Assembly: GCA_947455145.1 (NCBI GenBank)
Contig: CANGME010000002.1
Coordinates: 248,001 to 312,000, forward strand
DNA: 64,000 nt
Direction: 5' to 3'
Origin: Comamonadaceae bacterium
GTDB lineage: Bacteria > Pseudomonadota > Gammaproteobacteria > Burkholderiales > Burkholderiaceae_C
The position numbers were made by a program, and so were the translations under genes. Positions 18,450 through 26,163 of the stretch are shown piece after piece. The stretch's first letter is position 1. Each line of letters begins with the position of its first letter. The notes beneath the pieces are model-generated. The model saw only the letters and a list, made by a program, of their open reading frames with translations, had not been told where the DNA came from and did not search any database.

Positions 18450-19436
18450 ATGAACTCCCCCGTCACCCGTCGCACCACTTTATCCATAGCCGCCGGTGCC
18501 CTCTGTGCCCTGGCGGCCCCGGCCATTCGCGCGCAAAGCTGGCCCACCAAACCGATCCGCTTCGTCGTCCCCTTCGCCCCCGGCGGCACCAGCGAGATCG
18601 TGGCGCGCAGCGTGGCTTCAGAGCTGGGCAAGCAGCTGGGTCAGACGGTGTATGTGGAGAACAAACCCGGTGGTGCAGGCGTGCCCGCCATGCAAGAGGT
18701 GGCCAAGGCCGCGCCCGATGGTCACACCCTCATCCTCGGCCATGTGGGCACGCTGGCGGTCAACCCCTACATGCTCAAGAACCAGCCCTATGACGTGAAC
18801 CGGGACTTCATCCCCGTCACGCTCTTGGCCAAGGTGCCCAATGTGTTCGTCATCCACCCGGATGTGCCCGCCAAGAACTTCCGCGAGTTTGTGGATTACG
18901 TGAAGAAGCACCCCGGCCAGCTCAACTACGGCTCAGCCGGTAACGCCAGCGCCGGGCACTTGGCCATGGAGTACCTCAAACTGGTGACGGGCATGTACAT
19001 CACCCACATTCCCTACCGGGGCACCGGCCCGCAACTCACCGACCTGTTGGCAGGTCGCACCCAGGCCAGTTCGGCGGGAATGCCAGCCCTGGGTGCGCAC
19101 ATCCGCAGTGGCAAACTGCGCGCCATTGCGGTGGGAACGCAACACCGCATTGCCGCATTGCCGGATGTGCCCACAGTGGCTGAGTTAGGGTTCAAAGATT
19201 TTGAGACTTCGCAGTGGTACGGCATGCTCGTGCCTGCGGGCACGCCGCCCGATGTGGTCAAGCGGCTGCAAGAAGAGTCCTACAAGGCCTTGCGCTCTAG
19301 CGCCGTGACTGAGCGCTTTGCCACCGACAATGCGGTGGGCGGCGGAGGGCCATCAGCCGACTTTGTGGCCTTTATCCGGCGCGAGCAAAAGATCTGGAGC
19401 GATATCGTTAACCGTGCAGGCATCAAGCCCGATTGA
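18450..19436 (+). CDS. Bug-family substrate-binding protein 4 with Tat-like signal
   Basis: A 328-residue receptor. Its N-terminus MNSPVTRRTTLSIAAG has a twin-arginine followed by a hydrophobic stretch and an AIRAQ cleavage site, so export by Tat is plausible, unlike the Sec-type signals of its paralogues. The mature part has SWPTKPIRFVVPFAPGGTSE, AAPDGHTLILG, LKNQPYDVNRDFIPV, HIPYRGTGPQLTDLLAG and PTVAELGFKDF. An AAGGA site precedes ATG 18450. It lies upstream of tcuA, separated by a palindromic repeat. Confidence 0.93.
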   Translation: MNSPVTRRTTLSIAAGALCALAAPAIRAQSWPTKPIRFVVPFAPGGTSEIVARSVASELGKQLGQTVYVENKPGGAGVPAMQEVAKAAPDGHTLILGHVGTLAVNPYMLKNQPYDVNRDFIPVTLLAKVPNVFVIHPDVPAKNFREFVDYVKKHPGQLNYGSAGNASAGHLAMEYLKLVTGMYITHIPYRGTGPQLTDLLAGRTQASSAGMPALGAHIRSGKLRAIAVGTQHRIAALPDVPTVAELGFKDFETSQWYGMLVPAGTPPDVVKRLQEESYKALRSSAVTERFATDNAVGGGGPSADFVAFIRREQKIWSDIVNRAGIKPD

Positions 19437-19470
19437 TACTTGATTGATCCGGCTGATGAAGATTAAATTT

Positions 19471-19520
19471 CCGTTCGGGCTGAGCTTGTCGAAGCCCTTC
19501 GACAAGCTCAGGGTGAACGG
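19471..19520. repeat. Dispersed palindromic repeat, full copy
   Basis: Two 24-bp arms flank CC. The left arm runs CCGTTCGGGCTGAGC... to ...TTGTCGAAG and the right arm is its complement except for three positions. It can form a long cruciform or hairpin. It lies between the fourth Bug gene and tcuA, where it could attenuate or stabilise mRNA. Related copies are at 20036, 20981, 22992, 25664 and 54853. Confidence 0.9.
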
Positions 19521-19560
19521 TTCATATTTCACAAAGCAAGTGCAATAGAAAGAGGAAACA

Positions 19561-21054
19561 ATGACAGTGGACGTTTTAGTGATCGGCGGCGGCAACGCCG
19601 CCCTGTGCGCTGCGCTGATGGCGCGTGAAGCGGGGGCCAGTGTGCTGCTGCTCGAATCGGCCCCCAAGGAATGGCGCGGGGGCAACTCCAGCCACACGCG
19701 CAACATCCGTTGCATGCACGACGCGCCGCAAGATGTGTTGACCGAGGCCTACCCGGAAGAAGAGTTCTGGCAAGACCTGCTCAAGGTCACTGCGGGCAAG
19801 ACCAATGAGTCGCTCGGGCGCTTGGCGATTCGTGCCTCCAGTTCTTGCCGCGACTGGATGCGCAAGCACGGCGTGAAGTTTCAACCGGCGCTGTCAGGCA
19901 CGCTGCATTTGAGCCGCACCAACGCCACCTTCATGGGCGGTGGCAAGGCGCTGGTCAACGCTTACTTTCGAAGTGCTGAAAAGATCGGCGTGCAGATTCG
20001 CTATGACAGCCCGGTGGATCGGCTGGAGTTGAACCCTTCGACAAGCTCAGGGCGAACGGAATTTGTGGCGGCGTATGTCGGTAACGAACGCATCGAAGCC
20101 AAAGCCTGCGTGATGGCCGCTGGCGGCTTCGAGTCCAACCTGGCCTGGGTGCGCGAAGCCTGGGGCCAAAACGCGCTGGGTGAATGGACGGCAGACAACT
20201 TTTTGGTGCGTGGCACGCGCTACAACCAGGGCGTATTGCTCAAGAATTTGCTGGACCAAGGTGCGGATGCCATTGGCGACCCCACGCAAGCCCACATGGT
20301 GGCGATTGACGCGCGTTCGCCGCTGTACGACGGTGGCATTTGCACCCGGCTGGACTGCGTGTCGCTGGGTGTGGTGGTCAATAAACATGCTGCGCGTTTT
20401 TACGACGAAGGCGAAGACTTTTGGCCCAAGCGTTACGCCATCTGGGGCCGCTTGGTGGCGCACCAGCCGGGGCAGATTGGTTACTCCATCATCGATGCCA
20501 AAGCCGTGGGCCGCTTCATGCCGCCGGTGTTTGAAGGCGTCAAGGCCGACAGCCTGCCCGAGCTGGCGCAAAAATTGGGACTGGACGTGGCTACCTTCAT
20601 GCAGACCATGACCGAGTACAACGCCGCCTGCCGCGAGGGCACGTTTGACCACACCGTGCTGGACGACTGCCACACCGAAGGGCTGACACCCGCCAAGACC
20701 CATTGGGCACGCCCCATCGACACCGCACCGTTTTACGGCTACGCGGTGCGCCCTGGCATCACTTTCACCTACCTCGGGCTCAAGGTCAACGAGCAAGCCG
20801 CCGTGCACTTCAAAGACCAGCCCAGCGAGAACTTGTTTGTCGCGGGCGAGATGATGGCCGGCAACGTGCTGGGCCAGGGTTATATGGCCGGGGTCGGCAT
20901 CACGATTGGCATGGCTTTTGGCCGCATCGCCGGTACACAAGCTGCGCAAGCGGCGTTGAAATCAGGAACAACAAAAACCGCCGTTCGGTCTGAGCTTGTC
21001 GAAGACCTCGCGAGCACTTCGACAGGTTCAGTGCGAACGGGAGATCAGTCATGA
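19561..21054 (+). CDS. tcuA: FAD-dependent tricarballylate dehydrogenase
   Basis: A 497-residue flavoprotein of the fumarate reductase/succinate dehydrogenase type. The N-terminal dinucleotide fold is [33 protein letters not shown] is typical of TcuA; the C-terminal FAD-binding part is [20 protein letters not shown]. TcuA oxidises tricarballylate to cis-aconitate and passes electrons to TcuB. The start has an AGAGGAAA site. Two parts of the protein are encoded by the dispersed palindrome: residues about 159-167 (NPSTSSGRT) and the last ~24 residues. The stop overlaps the tcuB start (ATGA), so translation is coupled. TcuC, the usual transporter, is absent. Confidence 0.92.
   Translation: MTVDVLVIGGGNAALCAALMAREAGASVLLLESAPKEWRGGNSSHTRNIRCMHDAPQDVLTEAYPEEEFWQDLLKVTAGKTNESLGRLAIRASSSCRDWMRKHGVKFQPALSGTLHLSRTNATFMGGGKALVNAYFRSAEKIGVQIRYDSPVDRLELNPSTSSGRTEFVAAYVGNERIEAKACVMAAGGFESNLAWVREAWGQNALGEWTADNFLVRGTRYNQGVLLKNLLDQGADAIGDPTQAHMVAIDARSPLYDGGICTRLDCVSLGVVVNKHAARFYDEGEDFWPKRYAIWGRLVAHQPGQIGYSIIDAKAVGRFMPPVFEGVKADSLPELAQKLGLDVATFMQTMTEYNAACREGTFDHTVLDDCHTEGLTPAKTHWARPIDTAPFYGYAVRPGITFTYLGLKVNEQAAVHFKDQPSENLFVAGEMMAGNVLGQGYMAGVGITIGMAFGRIAGTQAAQAALKSGTTKTAVRSELVEDLASTSTGSVRTGDQS
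20036..20059. repeat. Half copy of the dispersed palindrome inside tcuA
   Basis: This 24-bp arm matches the right arm of the copy at 19471 except at one position (GGGCGAACGG against GGGTGAACGG). It is in frame and encodes the odd segment PSTSSGRT between two conserved parts of TcuA. Confidence 0.85.
20981..21040. repeat. Dispersed palindromic repeat at the 3' end of tcuA
   Basis: A 60-bp copy starting CCGTTCGGTCTGAGCTTGTC and ending with a partly diverged right arm (CTTCGACAGGTTCAGTGCGAACGG). It encodes the tcuA C-terminal tail (AVRSELVED...), and the following GGGAGA, at its right edge, serves as the tcuB ribosome site. Confidence 0.88.
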
Positions 21055-22178
21055 GCACCATCATTCTCAATCAGTTGATCTCGGAGGCCGAATCCGAAGT
21101 CGCCCGCCAACTCCAGATCTGCAACGCCTGCCGCTACTGCGAAGGCTTTTGCGCCGTCTTCCCGGCCATGACGCGCCGCCTGTCCTTTGGCAAGGCCGAC
21201 ATTCACTACCTGGCCAATCTGTGCCACAGCTGCGGCGCTTGCCTGCACGCCTGTCAGTACGCGCCGCCGCATGAGTTTGCGGTGAACGTGCCCCAAAGCA
21301 TGGCCAAGGTGCGCGTGCAAACCTATGCCGATTACGCTTGGCCGCCAGCACTGGGCTCGATGTACCAGCGTCATGGTTTGAAGCTGTCACTGGTGGTGGC
21401 GGGGGCGCTTGTGTTCTTTTTGCTGCTGACGCTGTTCCTCAAAGACGCCTTGTTCCGCGTGCCGTCAACGGTGAATTTCTACACCATCTTCCCGCACAAC
21501 TTGTTGGTCTCCTTGTTCTTGCCGGTGTTCGCGTTTGCCGTGCTGGCCTTGACCTTGGGCGTGCGGCGTTTCTGGCGTGAAGTGTCGCCGGGCGATGTCA
21601 TCCACCCCGCTGCTGTGTCAGAGGCTACCGGTAGCGCCTTGACGCTCAAATACCTGGACGGCGGCCACGGTGAAGGCTGCAACAACGAAGACGACGCCTG
21701 GACGCTGTGGCGTCGCCGCTTCCACCACGCCACCTTCTACGGCTTCATGCTGTGCTTTGCCGCCACCAGCTTGGCCACGGTGTACCACTACGTTTTCGGC
21801 TGGGTCGCACCCTACGCTTTGCCCAGCTTGCCTAAGCTGCTGGGTGTGGTGGGTGGCATCAGCCTGTGCATCGGCGCAGCGGGCCTGTTGTGGCTCAACT
21901 TGCGGCGCAACGCGATGCACGGTGACGCTGAGCAAAAGCCCATGGACCGTGGCTTCATCGCGCTGCTGTTCCTCGTCAGCGCCAGCGGCCTGGGCCTGTG
22001 GCTGGCCGGTGGTACAGCCGCCCTGCCCGCCATGCTGGCCCTGCACCTGGGCGTGGTGATGGCTCTGTTCCTCACCCTGCCTTACGGCAAGTTTGCGCAC
22101 GGTATTTTCCGCAGTGCAGCGCTGCTCAAATGGGCGATTGAAAAGCGGATGCCAAGTCAATTGAAACTAGGAGACTGA
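21051..22178 (+). CDS. tcuB: Tricarballylate utilisation iron-sulfur membrane protein TcuB
   Basis: A 375-residue protein. It has two N-terminal 4Fe-4S motifs, [15 protein letters not shown] (about 24-38) and [16 protein letters not shown] (about 59-74), followed by about six hydrophobic segments with histidines suited to haem or quinone binding. In Salmonella TcuB reoxidises the TcuA FAD and passes electrons on to the respiratory chain. It starts within the tcuA stop codon and is followed 2 bp later by the class II aldolase gene, so the three form one operon. Confidence 0.92.
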   Translation: MSTIILNQLISEAESEVARQLQICNACRYCEGFCAVFPAMTRRLSFGKADIHYLANLCHSCGACLHACQYAPPHEFAVNVPQSMAKVRVQTYADYAWPPALGSMYQRHGLKLSLVVAGALVFFLLLTLFLKDALFRVPSTVNFYTIFPHNLLVSLFLPVFAFAVLALTLGVRRFWREVSPGDVIHPAAVSEATGSALTLKYLDGGHGEGCNNEDDAWTLWRRRFHHATFYGFMLCFAATSLATVYHYVFGWVAPYALPSLPKLLGVVGGISLCIGAAGLLWLNLRRNAMHGDAEQKPMDRGFIALLFLVSASGLGLWLAGGTAALPAMLALHLGVVMALFLTLPYGKFAHGIFRSAALLKWAIEKRMPSQLKLGD

Positions 22179-22180
22179 TC

Positions 22181-22969
22181 ATGGTCAAAGACGGATATTT
22201 ACAAATCGAATCCATGCAGGGCCGTTGCACCCCTGCCGAGTGGCAGGCGCGTGTGGACCTGGCAGCATGCTATCGGCTCGTGGCCATCTACGGCATGTCC
22301 GACATGATGGCCAACCACGTCTCGGCCCATGTGCCGGGCGAGCCGGGGGCGTTTCTCATCAACGCCTACGGCATGATGTACGAGGAAATCACCGCCTCCA
22401 GCCTCATCAAGATTGACCTGGCGGGCAACATCTTGAGCAAGCCTGATTTTGGTGACCTCAACTACGGCATCAACAAGGCCGGCTACGTGATCCACAGTGC
22501 CATTCACGAAGCGCGGCCCGAGGTGGCTTGCGTCATCCACACGCACAGTTGGGCGTCGATGGCGGTGTCGGCCTTGGAGTGCGGATTGCTGCCACTCACG
22601 CAAACGGCTATGCGCTTTCTCAAGATCGCGTACCACGACTACCAAGGCGTGGTGCTGGACTCGAAAGAGAAAGCCTCGCTCCTCGCTGACCTAGGCCAGG
22701 GCGAAGCCTTGATGTTGCGCAACCACGGCGCACTCACCGTGGGCCGCTCCATTGGCGAGGCCTTCAACTGGATGCACCGGGTTGAGCTGGCCTGCCACTC
22801 GCAACTCGCCGCCATGGCCTGCAACACGCCGTTCGCCAAAGTACCTGCGCCGATTCTGGAAGAAACCTGGAACAACTACCAACCCAGCACGCGCCGCCCC
22901 TACGGCCTGATGGAATGGCCCGCGCTGCTGCGCAAGCTGGACCGCACAGACCCGAGCTACAAGACTTGA
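22181..22969 (+). CDS. Class II aldolase/adducin family protein
   Basis: A 262-residue protein with the class II aldolase fold: GMSDMMANHVSAHVP, MMYEEITASSLIKID, the metal site VIHTHSWASMAVSAL (HxH) and LMLRNHGALTVG, which carries the third His. The family includes fuculose-phosphate aldolase and decarboxylases acting on hydroxy or oxo diacids. The specific substrate is unknown; position after tcuB points to a downstream step in tricarboxylate use. ATG 22181 has an AGGAG site. Confidence 0.88.
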   Translation: MVKDGYLQIESMQGRCTPAEWQARVDLAACYRLVAIYGMSDMMANHVSAHVPGEPGAFLINAYGMMYEEITASSLIKIDLAGNILSKPDFGDLNYGINKAGYVIHSAIHEARPEVACVIHTHSWASMAVSALECGLLPLTQTAMRFLKIAYHDYQGVVLDSKEKASLLADLGQGEALMLRNHGALTVGRSIGEAFNWMHRVELACHSQLAAMACNTPFAKVPAPILEETWNNYQPSTRRPYGLMEWPALLRKLDRTDPSYKT

Positions 22970-22991
22970 CGCAATGCTGTTCACTTAGCTC

Positions 22992-23051
22992 CGTTCACCC
23001 TGAGCTTGTCGAAGGGTTCGCGAAGGCTTCGACAAGCTCAGCCCGAACGGA
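22992..23051. repeat. Dispersed palindromic repeat between the aldolase and Bug 5 genes
   Basis: A 60-bp copy. Left arm CCGTTCACCCTGAGCTTGTC..., a short spacer, then a right arm ending CTCAGCCCGAACGG. It fills most of the 120-bp intergenic gap and could form a strong hairpin in the transcript, acting as an RNA-stability or termination-like element. Confidence 0.88.
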
Positions 23052-23089
23052 ATTGATCAGTATTGAGACCTGACATCAAAGGAGATGCC

Positions 23090-24061
23090 ATGAACCGCAG
23101 AAATTGGGTTACCCGCGCCTTGAGCTGCATCTTGGTCGCATCGGCCACCGTGGCCAGCGCGCAAAGCTTCCCCAGCAAACCCATCACGCTGATCGTCCCC
23201 TTCGCCCCCGGCGGCAACTTGGACGTGGTGGCGCGTACCCTGGCCCCAGCCATGGAGCGGGCCTTGGGCCAGACCGTGGTGGTGGACAATAAAGCCGGTG
23301 CCGGTGGTGCGCTGGGTGCGGCGCTGGTGGCACGCGCCCCGGCGGATGGCCACACGCTGCTGGTGAGCACACCCAACGCGCTGGTGGTGCTGCCGCAGAT
23401 GACCAAAACCAGCTACAAGCTGGATAATTTTCAGCCGGTGGGCTTGGCTGCCACCACGGCATTGGTGATTGTGGTGAAAGGCAGTGACAACCGCTTCAAA
23501 GACATCACCGCGCTGATGGACTACATGCGCGCCAACCCAGGTAAAACCAGCATGGGCCACGCGGGTCTGGGCACGACCAACCACGTGGCATTGATGCAGT
23601 TTGAAGAAGCGGCGCGCGTCAAACTCAACATCATTCCCTACAAAGGTGGCGCACCGGCGCTGGTGGATTTGATCGGCGGGCAAGTGGATGCGGTGCTCGA
23701 TCAGCTCAGCAGTTCGGCTCCGCACATCCAGAGCGGCGCGCTGCGCGCACTGGCCGTGCTGTCTCGTGACCGTGACCCGGCCTTGCCCAACGTGCCGACT
23801 TTGCGTGAAGCGGGGTTGGTTGACTTTGAGGCCACCACCGCAGCAGGCCTGCTGGCCCCGGCGGGAACGCCTACGGCGGTGATTGAGACTTTGAATGCTG
23901 CCCTGCGCAAAGCGCTGGTCGAGGACGCGGTGCGCACACGCTTGGCAGGCGTAGGCAGCGTGGCACGCCCCTCATCGGCCCTGGAGTTTGGCCAATTGTT
24001 GACGCAAGAAGACACCCGCGCGCAGGCCTTGGCTAAGGCCGGCAAATTGAAAGCTGACTAA
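23090..24061 (+). CDS. Bug-family substrate-binding protein 5
   Basis: A 323-residue receptor. The signal peptide MNRRNWVTRALSCILVASAT ends at ASAQ, then SFPSKPITLIVPFAPGGNLD, RAPADGHTLLVST, IPYKGGAPALVDLIGGQVD and PTLREAGLVDF. The start at 23090 is set by an AAAGGAG site. The sequence around YKLDNFQPVGLA replaces the usual LPYDP segment. It probably belongs to a unit with the amidohydrolase and D-2-hydroxyacid dehydrogenase genes that follow. Confidence 0.93.
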   Translation: MNRRNWVTRALSCILVASATVASAQSFPSKPITLIVPFAPGGNLDVVARTLAPAMERALGQTVVVDNKAGAGGALGAALVARAPADGHTLLVSTPNALVVLPQMTKTSYKLDNFQPVGLAATTALVIVVKGSDNRFKDITALMDYMRANPGKTSMGHAGLGTTNHVALMQFEEAARVKLNIIPYKGGAPALVDLIGGQVDAVLDQLSSSAPHIQSGALRALAVLSRDRDPALPNVPTLREAGLVDFEATTAAGLLAPAGTPTAVIETLNAALRKALVEDAVRTRLAGVGSVARPSSALEFGQLLTQEDTRAQALAKAGKLKAD

Positions 24062-24093
24062 CCCCGATATCTATCACCAATCTAAGTTTTGTC

Positions 24094-24113
24094 ATTCCCG
24101 CGCAGGCGGGAAT
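24094..24113. repeat. Short ATTCCC...GGGAAT palindrome
   Basis: Eight-bp perfect arms (ATTCCCGC and GCGGGAAT) around GCAG, in the context GTCATTCCCG...GGAATCCAG. It resembles the dRS3-type repeat known in Neisseria and similar elements widespread in proteobacteria. It lies just upstream of the amidohydrolase ribosome site. Confidence 0.8.
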
Positions 24114-24136
24114 CCAGTGACTTCAGGAAACTAGCC

Positions 24137-25048
24137 ATGACCCGTCCCTGCCTACCCCCACTGCCCCATCGCACCGCACTGCAATTCCAGCCACCCCAAG
24201 GTGCCTGCGACAGCCACGCCCACGTCTTCGGCCCCTTCGCCCGCCACCCGCTGGCGGACGACCGCAGCTACACCCCGGCCGAGTTTGACGGTGCATCTTT
24301 CATTGCGCACCTAGACCAACTCGGCCTGACACGCGGCGTGCTGGTCACCGGCAGCGCCAGCGGCACGGACAACGGCTCGGTGCTGGAGGCGCTTGAGCGC
24401 TACCCAGATCGGCTGCGCGGCGTAGCCGTGGCAACAGCAGAAGTCACAGATGCCGAACTCGACCGCTGGCACGCCGCAGGTGTGCGCGGTGTGCGCGCCA
24501 ACCTCTACCAACTCAACGGCCACGCGGTGTACCGCAACGGCGTTGGGTTGGAGGTGTTGGAGGCCCTGGCCCCGCGCCTTAAAGCACGCGGCTGGCACGC
24601 GCAAATCTGGGTGCATGCGCCCGACCTGCCCACCTTGAGCCCGCGCCTGCGCCAACTCGGCGTGCCCTTGGTGATTGACCACATGGGCCGCATGGCCACC
24701 GCACGCGGCGTGCAAGACCCTGGCTTTCAGCACCTGTGCGCCCTGCTGGCGGACGGCGTCGCCTGGACCAAAATCTCAGGCGCGGATCGCAACACCGGGC
24801 AAAGCAGCACGGCAAACGAGCCACCCTATACCGACGTCAACCCCTTCGCCACCGCACTGCTGGCCGCCAACCCCGAGCACATCGTCTGGGGCACAGACTG
24901 GCCGCACATCAATTACTTTGACGCCGCGCGCGTGCCCGATGACGGCGTGTTGATGAACCTCTTGGCGCGCTGGCTGCCCGACCCAGCACAGCGCCAACGC
25001 GTGCTGGTGGACAACCCGGCGCGCCTGTATGACTTTGCGGCGCCGTGA
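24137..25048 (+). CDS. Amidohydrolase 2 family protein, second LigI-like copy
   Basis: A 303-residue TIM-barrel hydrolase with CDSHAHVFGPFARHP (metal His pair), VLVTGSASGTDNGSVLEAL, GVRGVRANLYQ, VIDHMGRM, AWTKISGADR and the metal Asp in IVWGTDWPHINYF. It is a paralogue of the hydrolase at 14265 but differs in the substrate loops. An upstream in-frame start at 24089 would translate the ATTCCC repeat, so ATG 24137 with an AGGAAA site is chosen. Its stop overlaps the next gene's GTG start (GTGA). Confidence 0.87.
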   Translation: MTRPCLPPLPHRTALQFQPPQGACDSHAHVFGPFARHPLADDRSYTPAEFDGASFIAHLDQLGLTRGVLVTGSASGTDNGSVLEALERYPDRLRGVAVATAEVTDAELDRWHAAGVRGVRANLYQLNGHAVYRNGVGLEVLEALAPRLKARGWHAQIWVHAPDLPTLSPRLRQLGVPLVIDHMGRMATARGVQDPGFQHLCALLADGVAWTKISGADRNTGQSSTANEPPYTDVNPFATALLAANPEHIVWGTDWPHINYFDAARVPDDGVLMNLLARWLPDPAQRQRVLVDNPARLYDFAAP

Positions 25049-26103
25049 CAAATCCAGAGCAGCACCCCGTGCGCATCTTGCTGTCCGCCCAGGCGCTGGG
25101 CCAGCACCAAGCCGCCATTGCCGAGGTGATGGGCAAGCAGCCCTTTGAGCTGGTCAGCATCGAGTCCGCCGTGGCCAGCGGCCGCAGAGACGTTGACATC
25201 GCCTTCATCTCCCGCGACGTGACGGGCCGCTCCACCAAGCACGAGCTGGCTCCCGCGCTGCAAGCCTGCTACACCGTGCTGCGCGAGTCGCTCAACTTGC
25301 AATGGGTGCACATCCACTCCGCCGGGGCAGATCGACAGGTGTACCTGGACTTGCGCGAGCGTGGCGTGCAGATCCACACCTCCTCCGGGGCGAATGCGGA
25401 GGTGGTGGCGCAAATGGCGCTGGCAGGCTTGCTGGCCCTGGCGCGCCAATTTCCCCAACTCATGGCCGCGCAACGCGAGCGCCGTTGGGCCCCACGGCTC
25501 GGCCGTGATGCACCACGCGACCTGGCCGGGCAAACGGTGGTGCTGATCGGCTGGGGGCCGATTGGCCAGCGCATCGCCGACTTCTTGCGCCTGCTGGGCA
25601 TGAAGCTGATCGTCGTGCGGCACTCATGGCCAACTGCACCTGTGGCACAAGCGAGTTCATACACCGTTCGGGTTGAGCCTGTCGAAACCCTTGCCTCTGT
25701 TCAAGCTGAGCGCTTCGAAGGTGTCCGCATGGTGAGCTTCGCCGAACTGCACCAAGTGCTACCCCAAGCCGATTGGCTGCTCCTGGCCTGCCCACTCACA
25801 GACCAAACCCGCCGCTTGGTCGATGCAAAAGCGCTGGCCTTGATGCCCCAAGGCGCAGGCCTCATCAACGTGGCACGTGGTGAAGTGGCGGTGGAGCAAG
25901 ACGTGATTGACGCCCTGCGCTCAGGCCAACTCGGCAGCGCCTATTTGGATGTGTTTGAGCATGAACCCTTGTCCGCTGAATCACCGCTGTGGGCGATGGA
26001 CAACGTCATCGTCACCCCGCACACCGCCGGGCATTCGGATGGCAACGCGGGGCGTGTGGTGGGGATGTTTTTGGAGAATTTGCGGCGTTGGGTTGCCAGA
26101 TGA
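25045..26103 (+). CDS. D-2-hydroxyacid dehydrogenase (NAD-binding)
   Basis: A 352-residue enzyme of the D-isomer-specific 2-hydroxyacid dehydrogenase family. The nucleotide-binding loop is GWGPIGQRIADFLR; substrate and catalytic signatures include VNARG-type INVARGEVAVEQDVIDALR, AYLDVFEHEPL and VTPHTAGHSDGN. It probably reduces a 2-oxo acid or oxidises a D-2-hydroxy acid from the preceding hydrolase. GTG start, translation-coupled. Residues about 207-225 (TVRVEPVET...) come from a copy of the dispersed palindrome placed after the first part of the NAD domain. Confidence 0.88.
   Translation: MTNPEQHPVRILLSAQALGQHQAAIAEVMGKQPFELVSIESAVASGRRDVDIAFISRDVTGRSTKHELAPALQACYTVLRESLNLQWVHIHSAGADRQVYLDLRERGVQIHTSSGANAEVVAQMALAGLLALARQFPQLMAAQRERRWAPRLGRDAPRDLAGQTVVLIGWGPIGQRIADFLRLLGMKLIVVRHSWPTAPVAQASSYTVRVEPVETLASVQAERFEGVRMVSFAELHQVLPQADWLLLACPLTDQTRRLVDAKALALMPQGAGLINVARGEVAVEQDVIDALRSGQLGSAYLDVFEHEPLSAESPLWAMDNVIVTPHTAGHSDGNAGRVVGMFLENLRRWVAR
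25664..25720. repeat. Degenerate dispersed palindrome inside the hydroxyacid dehydrogenase gene
   Basis: The left arm CCGTTCGGGTTGAGCCTGTC is well kept; the right arm (TTCAAGCTGAGCGCTTCGAAG) has diverged. It is in frame and adds roughly 19 residues, which suggests an old, tolerated insertion in a surface loop. Confidence 0.7.
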
Positions 26104-26163
26104 TGAAAGCTTGATTAGCGCCGCCATAATGAACAACAAATCATCTCAGGGACGGGATACTCA

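Noticed and set aside
24089-24136. Upstream start of the second LigI-like gene
   Set aside because: It would translate the ATTCCC...GGGAAT repeat; ATG 24137 has a proper ribosome site.
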